Assembly (NCBI GenBank): GCA_945865725.1
Contig: CAMBEO010000006.1
Span: forward strand, 1-62,175
From: Thermoflexus hugenholtzii JAD2
GTDB lineage: Bacteria; Chloroflexota; UBA11872; UBA12225
Direction: 5' to 3'
DNA: 62,175 nucleotides
Within the stretch, counting starts at the first letter, position 1. Every line of letters starts with the position of its first letter. Position numbers and translations under genes: made by a program. The notes under the pieces are model-generated. The model made no database searches. It was not told the DNA's origin and saw only the letters and a program-made list of their open reading frames with translations. Shown here piece after piece: positions 34,831 to 43,861 of this stretch.

Positions 34831-34945
34831 CGAGGACGGCTCCCTGGCGATGGTACCCTCGACCGTTCACCCCGCGTGGTACCGGCCTCCGTGCAGGAGA
34901 GGCTCGTGTCCGCGCCGGAGCGCCGGCTGGAGGGCCGCCCACTCG

Positions 34946-36301
34946 ATGTCGCAGACCCCTTCCCCCGTCACCATGGAAAAGCTCGTGTCGCTGTGCAAGC
35001 GGCGCGGCTTCGTCTTCCAGAGCAGCGAGATTTATGGCGGGTTCAACGGAGTCTGGGACTTCGGACCGCTTGGTGCCGAGTTGCGGAACAACATCAAGCG
35101 CGCCTGGTGGGAGGACTACGTCTACAAGCGCACCGACATCGTCGGGCTCGACTCTGCCATCCTCGCCAACCCTGCCGTGTGGAAGGCGTCGGGTCACCTC
35201 GAGAACTTCACCGACCCGCTCGTCGAGTGCCGGAACTGCCACAACCGCTTCCGGGCAGACCACGTCGACCTCGAACGGAATTGCCCGACGTGCGGCAAGC
35301 GGGACTGGACCGACGTCCGGCTCTTCAACACCATGTTCAAGACGTTCGTAGGCCCGGTCGAGGAAGACGCGAGCGTCGCGTACCTCCGACCGGAGACCTG
35401 CCAGGCAATCTTCGTGAACTTCCGCCTCGTGCAGGGCGCGATGCGCAAGAAGCTCCCGTTCGGCATCGCGCAGATTGGCAAGGCGTTCCGGAACGAGATC
35501 ACCACGGGCAACTTCATCTTCCGCCTGCGCGAGCTCGAGCAGATGGAACTCGAGTACTTCGTGCGTCCTGACCAAGCGGTCGCGGCGTTCGGCGAGTTGC
35601 TTGACACGAGTATCGACTGGCTCGTCACGCATGGCGTGCGCCGCTCGATGCTTGACTTGTACGACCACCCAGACGGCGCCCGCGCGCACTACTCGCAACG
35701 CACCGTGGACATCATGTACGACTTCCCGTTCGGCAAGAGCGAGTTGCAGGGCGTCGCGAACCGAGGCAATTACGACTTGACGCAACATGCGAAAGCGTCG
35801 GGTCGCGACCTCGACTACTTCGACGACGAGACCGGTGAAAAGCTCGTGCCCCACGTGATCGAGCCCTCGATCGGGGTTGACCGTTCAAGCCTCGTCTTTC
35901 TCCTTGAGGCATACGACGAGGAGGCGGACAAGGACGGCATCCGTACCGTCTTGCGCTTCCACCCCCGACTTGCACCGGTAAAGGTTGCTGTCCTACCGCT
36001 CGTCAAGAAGGATTCCGGCCTGGTCAGCATGGCCCAGGAGGTCTATGCAGGCCTGCGTGGCGAGATGCTGGTCCTCTATGACGAGTCGGGTGCAGTCGGG
36101 CGCCGGTACCGCCGCCAGGACGAGATCGGCACGCCGTACTGCGTCACCGTCGATGGTCAGTCCCTCAATGACCGGACGGTGACCCTTCGGGAACGCGACT
36201 CGATGGCGCAGGTGCGCGTGCCGATCGATGGCCTGCGAGAGGAAATCCAGCGGCGTCTCCGGCTTCCATGGTCACGCCCCGAGGTGATCGCCCCGGCGTA
36301 G
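34946..36301 (+). CDS. glyS: Glycyl-tRNA synthetase, alpha2 (class IIa) type
   Basis: This 451-residue enzyme charges tRNA-Gly. It is the single-chain homodimeric form, with 'GFVFQSSEIYGGFNGVWDFG' at the start, an inserted zinc site ('ECRNCHNRF' and 'CPTCGKRDW'), motif 2 in 'YLRPETCQAIF', motif 3 near 'PSIGVDRSSLVFLLEAY', and a C-terminal anticodon-binding domain. ATG 34946 is chosen because GGAGGG lies upstream and the domain begins there; the track ORF runs far upstream through the oxidoreductase. The order glyS-ppdK-dnaG-rpoD resembles that in many Firmicutes and neighbouring phyla. Confidence 0.95.
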   Translation: MSQTPSPVTMEKLVSLCKRRGFVFQSSEIYGGFNGVWDFGPLGAELRNNIKRAWWEDYVYKRTDIVGLDSAILANPAVWKASGHLENFTDPLVECRNCHNRFRADHVDLERNCPTCGKRDWTDVRLFNTMFKTFVGPVEEDASVAYLRPETCQAIFVNFRLVQGAMRKKLPFGIAQIGKAFRNEITTGNFIFRLRELEQMELEYFVRPDQAVAAFGELLDTSIDWLVTHGVRRSMLDLYDHPDGARAHYSQRTVDIMYDFPFGKSELQGVANRGNYDLTQHAKASGRDLDYFDDETGEKLVPHVIEPSIGVDRSSLVFLLEAYDEEADKDGIRTVLRFHPRLAPVKVAVLPLVKKDSGLVSMAQEVYAGLRGEMLVLYDESGAVGRRYRRQDEIGTPYCVTVDGQSLNDRTVTLRERDSMAQVRVPIDGLREEIQRRLRLPWSRPEVIAPA

Positions 36302-36394
36302 CACCAGCCATTTTGGAAGGGCCCGGGACCGCCGTCGTCTCGTTGACATCGTTGCCCCCGCCCCTTGGGATCCGGAAGCGTCCTCGGTCCCTCG

Positions 36395-36400
36395 TATACT
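36395..36400 (+). promoter_or_regulatory. -10 box (TATACT) upstream of ppdK
   Basis: TATACT in the 253-base glyS-ppdK gap. Transcription from here would give a leader of roughly 150 bases before ATG 36555. A TTGACA occurs at 36343-36348 but is too far upstream to be its -35. Confidence 0.4.
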
Positions 36401-36554
36401 CTGGCGCGCCGACGATCTTGGGCCGCGATGCACGCCACGGTGGCCGGAATGGTCCGCGCGCATCCTGCCCGGCCCCGGGGAAGGCCTCCCACCGCGTGCC
36501 GACGCCTAGCCGCGCCGGGACCGCGAATCACACCTCAAAGAAGTAGGGTTCACC

Positions 36555-39206
36555 ATGTCTCGGAAGTGGGTCTGGCTGTTTCGCGATGGCAACGGCACGT
36601 TGCGTGACCTCCTTGGGGGGAAGGGCGCGGGCCTCGCGGAGATGACGAACGCCGGCCTGCCCGTCCCTCCCGGCTTCACCATCACGACCGAGACCTGCAA
36701 TGAGTTCTACCGGAACGGCAAGCAGTTCCCCGACGAGTGCATGGAGCAAATCCAGGCAGCCCTGCGTGACGTCGAGGGCGCGACCGGCAAGGGGTTCGGA
36801 GACCCGGCTAACCCCCTCCTCGTCTCGGTGCGGTCCGGGTCGAAGTTCTCGATGCCGGGGATGATGGACACCATCCTCAACCTCGGCCTGAACGACGTCA
36901 CAGTCGAGGGACTTGCTGCAGCGACGAACAACCCCCGCTTCGCCTACGACTCGTATCGCCGCTTCATCCAGATGTACGGCGCCGTCGTCCTCGAGGTTCC
37001 GAAGGACCGGTTCGAGCACGCCCTCGCGGCCCAGCGGCGGAAGGCGGGGGTCGACAGCGACCCGCAACTCGCGGCGGAGGACCTGCAAGCAGTGATCGCT
37101 GCCTACAAGGCGATCATCCGGACGGAGTCGGGGCGCGACTTCCCGGCCGACCCGCAGGCGCAGCTCGTCGGCGCGATCGAGGCGGTCTTCCGTTCGTGGA
37201 ACAACGACCGCGCGATCGTTTACCGGCGCCGCGAGAAGATTTCCGATGACCTCGGGACCGGCGTGAACGTCCAGGTCATGGTCTTCGGGAACATGGGCGA
37301 CGATTCCGGAACCGGGGTCGCATTCACCCGAAACCCGTCGACCGGCGTGAAGGAGTTGTTCGGGGACTACCTGCGAAACGCGCAGGGCGAGGACGTCGTC
37401 GCCGGCATCCGTACCCCGAAGCACATCACCGAGATGCGGGACGACGCGATGCTCCCCGGCGTGTACGACGAGTTCGTCGCGATCGCGGAGCGCCTCGAGA
37501 AGCATTATCGGGACATGCAAGACCTTGAGTTCACGATCGAGCGTGGCAAGCTCTACATGCTCCAGACCCGGAACGGGAAGCGCACTGGCGGAGCGGCGGT
37601 CAGGATCGCGGTCGACCTCGCCAACGAGGGTGTCATCGATCGGAAGACCGCGGTCCAGCGGGTGCCTCCGGGCGACCTGGTCCAGTTGCTGTACCCGGTC
37701 ATCGACCCGAAGTCTGGCGAGAAGCCGATCGCGACCGGCATCAAGGCCGGTCCCGGCGCCGCGATCGGCAAGGTCTGCTTCACCGCCTTGACCGCGGAGG
37801 AGCAGGGGAAGGCCGGCGAACGCGTCATCCTCGTGCGACGCGAGACGTCTCCCGAGGACCTGCGCGGAATGATCCAGGCGCAGGGCATCCTGACCTCCAC
37901 CGGGGGACCGACCAGCCATGCCGCGGTAGTCGCGCGCGGCATGGGCAAGTCGTGCATCGTCGGCGCGCAGGACGTCGTCATCGCGGATGACGAGTCGCAC
38001 TTCATGTGCCGGGGCGTTCGCGTAAACGTCGGCGAATACATCACGCTCGACGGGACGACCGGAAACGTCTACGTCGGCCAGGTTGCCACGGTCGAGCCGA
38101 CCCTTGGCGACGACTTCGACACGCTGATGACATGGTCGGACGAGTTTCGGACGATGGGCGTTCGAGCCAATGCCGACGTGCCGCGTGACGCACGAAAGGC
38201 GCGTGAGTTCGGAGCCGAGGGGATCGGCCTCTGCCGGACCGAGCACATGTTCTTCGATGACCCGGAGCATCCGGACGAGCGCCGGACGCGCGCGATGCGC
38301 GAGATGATCCTGGCTGACGGCGTCGATGCGCGACGTCGTGCGCTCGACAAGCTCCTTCCGTTCCAGCGGCGCGACTTCGAGGGGATCTTCCGGGCGATGG
38401 ACGGTTTCCCCGTAACCATCCGGACGCTTGACCCGCCGCTCCACGAGTTCCTCCCGAAGGAGGCCGCGCAGATCGAGGAGCTCGCGCAGGTCACTGGCCG
38501 GACGGTGCACGAGGTCGAGCAACGTATCGAGTCTCTGCACGAGCTGAACCCGATGCTCGGCTTCCGGGGCTGCCGCCTTGGCATCCAGTACCCAGAGATC
38601 ACGGAAATGCAGGCCCGTGCGATCTTCCAGGCGGCAGTGACCGTCGCGAAGGAAGGCGTCGCGGTCCATCCGGAGATCATGATCCCTCTCGTCGGCGACG
38701 TGAACGAGCTCAAGGCTCAGGAGCAGATCGTAAGGAGCGTCGCGAGCGAGGTCATCAACGGGTCCGGGGTTGACCTGAAGTTCCTCGTTGGGACGATGAT
38801 CGAACTTCCCCGCGCGGCGTTGCTCGCCGACCAGATCGCCGAGGTCGCTGAGTTCTTCTCGTACGGCACGAATGACCTCACGCAGACGACCTTTGGCCTG
38901 TCTCGTGATGACAGCAGCCGCTTCCTGCCGATGTACGTGGAAAAGCGCATCCTCAAGGAGGATCCGTTCCAGGTCCTGGACCGTGAAGGCGTCGGCCAGT
39001 TGATGGAGATCGGCACCGAGCGCGGGCGCAAGACCCGCCCCGACCTGAAGGTCGGGATCTGCGGGGAGCACGGTGGCGAACCCTCGTCAGTCGAGTTCTG
39101 CTACCAGACCGGCCTGAACTACGTCTCGTGCTCGCCGTTCCGGGTGGTCATCGCCCGGCTCGCCGCGGCCCAGGCCGCCCTTGCCACGGGGGAGCGCGAC
39201 CGCTAG
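36555..39206 (+). CDS. ppdK: Pyruvate, phosphate dikinase
   Basis: PPDK interconverts pyruvate, ATP and phosphate with PEP, AMP and PPi. The 883-residue length is usual. Order of domains: N-terminal nucleotide-binding part ('LLGGKGAGLAEMTNAG'), the swivelling phosphohistidine domain ('GGPTSHAAVVARGMGKSCIVG' core, His in SHAA), and the C-terminal TIM barrel ('GIGLCRTEHMF', 'PMLGFRGCRLGI') ending with the catalytic Cys in 'GICGEHGGEP'. All residues needed for activity are visible. AGGG lies upstream of the ATG. Its place between glyS and dnaG is conserved in other lineages; a PPDK regulatory protein gene is not found here. Confidence 0.96.
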   Translation: MSRKWVWLFRDGNGTLRDLLGGKGAGLAEMTNAGLPVPPGFTITTETCNEFYRNGKQFPDECMEQIQAALRDVEGATGKGFGDPANPLLVSVRSGSKFSMPGMMDTILNLGLNDVTVEGLAAATNNPRFAYDSYRRFIQMYGAVVLEVPKDRFEHALAAQRRKAGVDSDPQLAAEDLQAVIAAYKAIIRTESGRDFPADPQAQLVGAIEAVFRSWNNDRAIVYRRREKISDDLGTGVNVQVMVFGNMGDDSGTGVAFTRNPSTGVKELFGDYLRNAQGEDVVAGIRTPKHITEMRDDAMLPGVYDEFVAIAERLEKHYRDMQDLEFTIERGKLYMLQTRNGKRTGGAAVRIAVDLANEGVIDRKTAVQRVPPGDLVQLLYPVIDPKSGEKPIATGIKAGPGAAIGKVCFTALTAEEQGKAGERVILVRRETSPEDLRGMIQAQGILTSTGGPTSHAAVVARGMGKSCIVGAQDVVIADDESHFMCRGVRVNVGEYITLDGTTGNVYVGQVATVEPTLGDDFDTLMTWSDEFRTMGVRANADVPRDARKAREFGAEGIGLCRTEHMFFDDPEHPDERRTRAMREMILADGVDARRRALDKLLPFQRRDFEGIFRAMDGFPVTIRTLDPPLHEFLPKEAAQIEELAQVTGRTVHEVEQRIESLHELNPMLGFRGCRLGIQYPEITEMQARAIFQAAVTVAKEGVAVHPEIMIPLVGDVNELKAQEQIVRSVASEVINGSGVDLKFLVGTMIELPRAALLADQIAEVAEFFSYGTNDLTQTTFGLSRDDSSRFLPMYVEKRILKEDPFQVLDREGVGQLMEIGTERGRKTRPDLKVGICGEHGGEPSSVEFCYQTGLNYVSCSPFRVVIARLAAAQAALATGERDR

Positions 39207-39276
39207 TCGCCACTCCCCACTCCCAAGCCAACGTGCGGTGATTGGGTCCGCCAGGGTCGCGACGACCTCGATCAAT

Positions 39277-39304
39277 CCCCTCTCCCGGACTTGCGGGGGA
39301 GGGG
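39277..39304. terminator. 11-bp stem-loop between ppdK and dnaG
   Basis: CCCCTCTCCCG (39277-39287) pairs with CGGGGGAGGGG (39294-39304) around a GACTTG loop, with one G-U wobble. No T-tract follows, so it may be a factor-dependent terminator, an attenuator or a dispersed palindromic repeat. It lies 70 bases after the ppdK stop. Confidence 0.5.
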
Positions 39305-39409
39305 CCAACGGGAGGGGTGACGGCGGTAGGCCTGCTTGAACGGATCCCGCACGCCGCCTCCGCTCTGGTCCCTCCACCCGCCGCGCGACACGCGCGTCGT
39401 AAGAGCGTC

Positions 39410-39415
39410 TACCAT
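39410..39415 (+). promoter_or_regulatory. Possible -10 box (TACCAT) for dnaG
   Basis: TACCAT is followed by five bases and ATG 39421, again compatible with a leaderless or near-leaderless transcript. GGGA in the interval is too close to be a normal Shine-Dalgarno. Confidence 0.35.
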
Positions 39416-39420
39416 TGGGA

Positions 39421-41400
39421 ATGGTCGATCCCGTCATTGACGCCGTCAAGGCCCGGGTCGATATCGCCGACCTCGTCGGCGCACGCGTCAACTTGCGTCG
39501 CGCGGGCAAGCTCCTCAAGGGACTTTGTCCCTTCCACCAGGAGAAGTCGCCCTCGTTCGTCGTCTACCCGGACGAGGGTCGCTACCACTGCTTCGGGTGC
39601 GCCAAGTCAGGCGACGCGTTCACCTGGCTGCGAGACACGCAGGGACTGGACTTCGCCGAGGCGCTGAAGGAACTGGCGCGCCGGACGGGCGTGGCATTGC
39701 CCGAGCGTGCGCCACGCGACGCGTCGCAGCCCCCGCCCGAGGCGGAAGCGGCGGCGCAGGCGCTCGCCGAGGCCGCACGCTTCTACGAGCGCCAGCTTGT
39801 TGATGCTCCCGATTCCGGTGAGGCACGCGCATACCTCCGGCGTCGTGGCGTCACGCGCGCAAGTCTCGAGCAGTTCGCGATCGGATGGGCGCCGGGCGGG
39901 CGCGAAGCCCTGAGCGCGCACCTCGTGCGCAAGGGGTTCACCTTTGCCCACCTCGAGCTCGCGGGCCTGGCGATGACGACCGACCAGGGTCGACGGGACC
40001 GATTTCGCGCCCGCGTGACTTTCCCCATCCGCGACCGCGCAGGCGCCGTGATTGGATTCGGGGCCCGCACGCTTGGCGACGGCCAGCCCAAGTACCTGAA
40101 CAGCCCGCAGACGCCGTTCTTCGACAAGGGCTCGACCCTCTATGGCATCGACCTCGCGCGCGGGCCGATCCGCCAGGAACGGCAGGCCGTCATCGTCGAG
40201 GGCTACATGGATGTCGTCGTGCCCCATCAGGAAGGGTTCAAGAACGTCGTCGCGTCCTTAGGCACGGCGCTCACTGAACGGCAGATCGAGCTGCTCAGGC
40301 GGTACACGCGCACGGTCGTGTTGGCGCTCGATGCCGACGCGGCCGGGCAGGCGGCCACGCTGCGGGGCCTCGAAGTCGCCCGTGTCGCCCTCGCGACCTC
40401 GGCGCGGCCGGCGCCCGGCAGCATCGCCCGGGGCGGGTTCTTGGCGACCCAGGCAGGCCAGGTGCGCATCGCCGTCCTTGTCGGGGGCAAGGACCCGGAC
40501 GAGGTCGTCCGCGAGGACCCGGAGCGGTGGCGAGCCCTCATCGCCGGGGCGGTGCCGATGATGGACCACAAGATTGCCCTCGAGACCGCTGGGGTCGCGA
40601 TGGACGACCCGGGAGCGAAGTTGCAGGCGGTCCGGGAACTCGCCCGGTTCCTCGCACTGGTTCCCGACCCGGTCGAGTGGAGCCACTACGTCGACCGCAT
40701 CGCCCAGCGGTTGCGCCTGGACGTGCGGGCGGTGCACGCCGAGGTCGTTCGGGCAGAGGAGGCGGCGCGCCGCGCGCAACGGGCAGCGGCTCGCGAGAGC
40801 CGGGCGACCGGGAACGCAGGCGCGGGGGCCATGGCAGCCATGGGCGACGAGGCCGGTAGCGCGCCAGGAGCGTCCCCGACAGCCGGAGTGGAGCAGATCG
40901 CGGACGCGGGTCGTCCCGACCCTCGCCCATCGCGCACCGACGACCCCCTGGAGCAATTCGTCCTGTCCGAGCTGGTCGCAAGCCCTGATCTCATTGACCT
41001 GGTTCGCCACGTGTTCGCGCCCGAGGACCTTCGCGACCCCCGCACGCGCGCGCTGCTCCATCGGCTCCTCGAAAGCGAGGACCCGTCCGAGGCGCGACTG
41101 GACGAGACGCTTTCCACCTATCGAGATCACCTCCTGGACGTCGCGCGTGCCCGCCCCTCCTTGCCGGTCGATTCCCTTGACGATCCGGAGGCGCGTCGTG
41201 CCGGGGCGTTGGTCGCCGGAGCGCGCCGCCTGCGCGAGCGTCGCCTCCGGGAGAACCTGCGCGACGTGCAGTACCTGCTCCTCGAGGAACCTTCCCCTGA
41301 CGAGCGTGTCGCGCTACAGCGGCAGGTCGAACGCCTCGCGGCGCAACTCGGGCGCGTTCAGCTTGAACAGAGCCGGACGGTCTCTGCAGCATTCCAGTGA
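39421..41400 (+). CDS. dnaG: DNA primase
   Basis: DnaG makes RNA primers at the replication fork. The 659-residue protein has the N-terminal CHC2 zinc ribbon ('GLCPFHQEKSPSF', 'YHCFGCAKSGDAF'), the catalytic core with 'FPIRDRAGAVIGFGAR' and 'PKYLNSPQTPFF', and the Toprim domain ('AVIVEGYMDVV', 'ALDADAAGQ'). The C-terminal helicase-binding region is divergent and includes an Ala/Arg-rich linker. ATG 39421 begins 'MVDPVIDAVKARVDI'; the TTG at 39415 given by the track is two codons earlier and less likely. rpoD follows after 84 bases. Confidence 0.95.
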   Translation: MVDPVIDAVKARVDIADLVGARVNLRRAGKLLKGLCPFHQEKSPSFVVYPDEGRYHCFGCAKSGDAFTWLRDTQGLDFAEALKELARRTGVALPERAPRDASQPPPEAEAAAQALAEAARFYERQLVDAPDSGEARAYLRRRGVTRASLEQFAIGWAPGGREALSAHLVRKGFTFAHLELAGLAMTTDQGRRDRFRARVTFPIRDRAGAVIGFGARTLGDGQPKYLNSPQTPFFDKGSTLYGIDLARGPIRQERQAVIVEGYMDVVVPHQEGFKNVVASLGTALTERQIELLRRYTRTVVLALDADAAGQAATLRGLEVARVALATSARPAPGSIARGGFLATQAGQVRIAVLVGGKDPDEVVREDPERWRALIAGAVPMMDHKIALETAGVAMDDPGAKLQAVRELARFLALVPDPVEWSHYVDRIAQRLRLDVRAVHAEVVRAEEAARRAQRAAARESRATGNAGAGAMAAMGDEAGSAPGASPTAGVEQIADAGRPDPRPSRTDDPLEQFVLSELVASPDLIDLVRHVFAPEDLRDPRTRALLHRLLESEDPSEARLDETLSTYRDHLLDVARARPSLPVDSLDDPEARRAGALVAGARRLRERRLRENLRDVQYLLLEEPSPDERVALQRQVERLAAQLGRVQLEQSRTVSAAFQ

Positions 41401-41484
41401 TCTTGGCATGCCGTGGGTCCGACGGTCCGTAGCGGCTCCCGCGCCGTTTGGACAGGAACGGAGCTACCGTGGAAGGAGGGCAGG

Positions 41485-42675
41485 ATGACCGAATCCACCC
41501 CGTCCGCGCGCGCAACTGGACCGGGCCGGCCTTTCGGGGCCGCGATGACCGGTCTTGGGCGCTCGATCCCCCGGTTTCCCGGCACCAGCGCCGTTCGGAG
41601 GTCGGCCCCCCTGGCGACCGACGCCGATCGAGATGCTCGATCGCGCACGGCTTCACCGGGAGGCATTGGCGACCCATCTGCCGACCAGGAGCCGTCGGAT
41701 GCGGAGCTCTCGCTCGTTCACGGGGAGGAGCCCTCTCGTGATCGGGCACCCGTCGGCGACGAGTTGCTCGACGACCCGGTCCGCCTCTACCTGCGTGAAA
41801 TCGGAAAGTTTCGCCTGCTCACCTGGCAGGGCGAGCAGTCCATCGGCCGGCGCATGGAGGACGGCTTGCTCGCCGAGGCACGCCTCCCGCTCTGTCCGGC
41901 TGACGACCTCGTCCAGCGGCGGTCCCTCGACCACCTCGTCGCGGATCGTCACGCCGCTCGCCGGGAGTTGACCGAGGCCAACCTGCGCCTTGTCGTCAGC
42001 ATCGCCAAGCGCCAGGTCAACCGGGGCATGGGCCTTCTCGACCTCGTTCAGGAAGGCAACATCGGCCTCATCCGCGCCGTCGAAAAGTTCGACTACCGGC
42101 GAGGCTTCAAGTTTTCGACCTACGCCACATGGTGGATCCGGCAGGCGATCCGCCGCGCCATCGCCGATCAATCTCGCACGATCCGCATCCCGGTCCACAT
42201 GGTCGAGGCTCTGAACCGGGTCACGCGGGGCCAACGGCAACTGTTGCAGGAGCTCGGGCGCGAGGCGACCGCGGATGAGGTCGCGGCCTTCTCTGGCGTA
42301 TCGCTAGAACGCATCCGGGAGCTGCTCCTGATGAGCCAGCAACCGGTCTCGCTCGACTACCGGGTCGGCACGGACGACGACTCGGTCCTCGGCGATTTCA
42401 TCGCCGATACGGCGGCGTCGGCGTCGGTCGACCTCGCCTCCGCACAACTGATGCACGAGCACATCATCCAGGTGCTTGGCAGCTTGAGCGATCGCGAGGC
42501 GGAGGTCGTGCGCCTCCGGTTCGGGATCGACGGCGGGCCGCCGATGACCTTGGAAGACATCGGCGGGCGCTTCAGCATTACCCGGGAGCGGGTGCGCCAA
42601 ATCGAGGCCAAGGCGATGCGCAAGCTCCGACACCCATCACGGCGCATCCAGTTGCAGGACTACCTCGAGGGGTGA
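41485..42675 (+). CDS. rpoD: Primary sigma factor (RpoD/SigA)
   Basis: The 396-residue housekeeping sigma factor. After a low-complexity N-terminus come region 1.2 ('[18 protein letters not shown]'), region 2 ('[20 protein letters not shown]', '[19 protein letters not shown]', '[18 protein letters not shown]', which reads the -10), region 3 ('[14 protein letters not shown]') and region 4 ('[20 protein letters not shown]', which reads the -35), ending 'LQDYLEG'. ATG 41485 is preceded by GGAAGGAGGG, one of the strongest ribosome sites in the window. It presumably recognises the TATACT/TACACT boxes noted here. tRNA-Asn follows 45 bases later. Confidence 0.96.
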   Translation: MTESTPSARATGPGRPFGAAMTGLGRSIPRFPGTSAVRRSAPLATDADRDARSRTASPGGIGDPSADQEPSDAELSLVHGEEPSRDRAPVGDELLDDPVRLYLREIGKFRLLTWQGEQSIGRRMEDGLLAEARLPLCPADDLVQRRSLDHLVADRHAARRELTEANLRLVVSIAKRQVNRGMGLLDLVQEGNIGLIRAVEKFDYRRGFKFSTYATWWIRQAIRRAIADQSRTIRIPVHMVEALNRVTRGQRQLLQELGREATADEVAAFSGVSLERIRELLLMSQQPVSLDYRVGTDDDSVLGDFIADTAASASVDLASAQLMHEHIIQVLGSLSDREAEVVRLRFGIDGGPPMTLEDIGGRFSITRERVRQIEAKAMRKLRHPSRRIQLQDYLEG

Positions 42676-42683
42676 GCCTCTGT

Positions 42684-42689
42684 TACACT
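42684..42689 (+). promoter_or_regulatory. -10 box (TACACT) for tRNA-Asn
   Basis: TACACT sits 31 bases before the tRNA, giving a short 5' leader of about 25 bases. The implied -35 would fall inside the end of rpoD and is not obvious. Confidence 0.45.
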
Positions 42690-42720
42690 GCCCGTACGCT
42701 TGCCGGTTCCCCCGGCGCAG

Positions 42721-42792
42721 TCCCTGATAGCTCAACGGTAGAGCGCCCGGCTGTTAACCGGTAGGTTCGAGGTTCAAATCCTCGTCAGGGAG
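42721..42792 (+). tRNA. tRNA-Asn (GTT)
   Basis: Acceptor stem TCCCTGA pairs with TCAGGGA. The D arm is GCTC...GAGC, the anticodon loop CTGTTAA gives anticodon GTT, and the T arm is CGAGG-TTCAAAT-CCTCG. The 3' CCA is not encoded. The outermost anticodon-stem pair is a C/U mismatch. Confidence 0.95.
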
Positions 42793-42807
42793 CCCCCGCG
42801 CGCTCCA

Positions 42808-42827
42808 GGCCCGCCAGATGGCGGGCC
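42808..42827 (+). terminator. Stem-loop terminator after tRNA-Asn
   Basis: GGCCCGCC and GGCGGGCC form a perfect 8-bp stem around an AGAT loop, 15 bases after the tRNA. The following bases are CTTCG, so the T-tract is minimal. Confidence 0.65.
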
Positions 42828-43149
42828 CTTCGATTCCACGGAATCCTCGCACTCGGCGCCCGTATGTTCGACATCACGCGTGGTCGACGAGGCGTTCGCC
42901 GTGGCCACGAACGGTTGCCCCGCGAGCGGGACTCGCACGCGATCGTCAACGATACCCGTGCATATAAACAGACCACTTGACGGCACGTACGCAATGCCGT
43001 CACGCGATCAGGATTCGGGCGCGTTGAAAACAATCACATCCCATGCCTTCCGTTCTCGCTGGTGACGGTCACGTCATACCGTGGCATTCGACCGGTCGAG
43101 CGCCCTGCGATCGTGGGGCCGCGGTGTGGATGAAAGTGGGATTGACCGG
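42828..43149. other. Gene-poor stretch of about 320 bases
   Basis: No convincing gene is seen. Short ORFs on both strands (42880-43065, 42774-42986) have no family features. A locally AT-richer patch, GCATATAAACAG near 42960, stands out from the high-GC background but has no clear -35 partner. Confidence 0.5.
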
Positions 43150-43725
43150 CTATCCGGGTCGGCACGCGTCCGTGGATCGCAACCCCTTCCGCCACGCGGC
43201 GCGGAGCTTCGCCTGTGCGCCTGTGTCCGGTTCGGTGTCGATCAATGATCGGGCGGTACCGTCGATACGTGCGGCTTGGCCGAAGCGTGCCAGCTTGCCG
43301 AGGCACTCCAGGATGTCCGTGCGCACGAGCGAGCCGCTCTTCTCCGGCGCGGAATCAGCGAACCGGCGCTCGAGCGCGTCGATGACCGTGTCGGCGTGGC
43401 TTGTCCCGGGGACGCCGGCCCGCCACAGGCCCTGGAGCACGTGGCGGGCCGTGACGAACCTTTCGTCGCGGATCGTCCGCTCAAGTAATGGCATGAGCTT
43501 GAGGATCCGGTGTTCCGGGTCGCTGATGGCAAGGCGGCAAAGCATTGCCCCGGCAACGGACCGTCGATGATTATCCGCTGACCCGAGGTCCTGCACAAGT
43601 CCGGGCCAGGCGTCGTACGCCCAGTCGACCGGTCCCTCCGTGAGGGAAAACAGCGCCTCAAGCGCTTCGAACGCGCCGTCGCCTGACGCGCGCGCCGCGA
43701 ACAGGGCGGCGATCGAGTCGTCCAT
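43150..43725 (-). CDS. HEAT-repeat-like unknown protein
   Basis: A 191-residue, all-helical protein with repeated pairs of amphipathic helices, for example 'HRRSVAGAMLCRLAISDPEH', 'RFVTARHVLQGLWRAG' and 'LVRTDILECLGKLARFG'. This is the look of a HEAT/ARM solenoid and suggests protein-protein contacts. No signal peptide or membrane span. GGAG lies nine bases before the ATG. It stands alone between the tRNA-Asn terminator and the SDR gene, and no specific function can be proposed. Confidence 0.65.
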   Translation of the reverse strand: MDDSIAALFAARASGDGAFEALEALFSLTEGPVDWAYDAWPGLVQDLGSADNHRRSVAGAMLCRLAISDPEHRILKLMPLLERTIRDERFVTARHVLQGLWRAGVPGTSHADTVIDALERRFADSAPEKSGSLVRTDILECLGKLARFGQAARIDGTARSLIDTEPDTGAQAKLRAAWRKGLRSTDACRPG

Positions 43726-43861
43726 GGTCCGTGACTCCAGTCGACAGTGCGGGCGATCCCAGTCGCCTCAAGCGTGATCCCACTTGATCGCGAGTGGATG
43801 GCGGCCCTGCCCAGGCAATGTCGGCGTCCAGGCCGAAACCTGCGGGATCGGTACCCCGACG

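Noticed and set aside
36343-36348. TTGACA as the -35 of the ppdK TATACT box
   Set aside because: The spacing is 46 bases, far outside the 16-18 range.
36528-39071. An 847-codon minus-strand ORF opposite ppdK
   Set aside because: ppdK on the plus strand is unambiguous and the antisense frame has no family sequence, only high-GC shadow composition.
42880-43065. Small ORF after tRNA-Asn as a gene
   Set aside because: No ribosome site, family or coding pattern, and a competing frame on the other strand.
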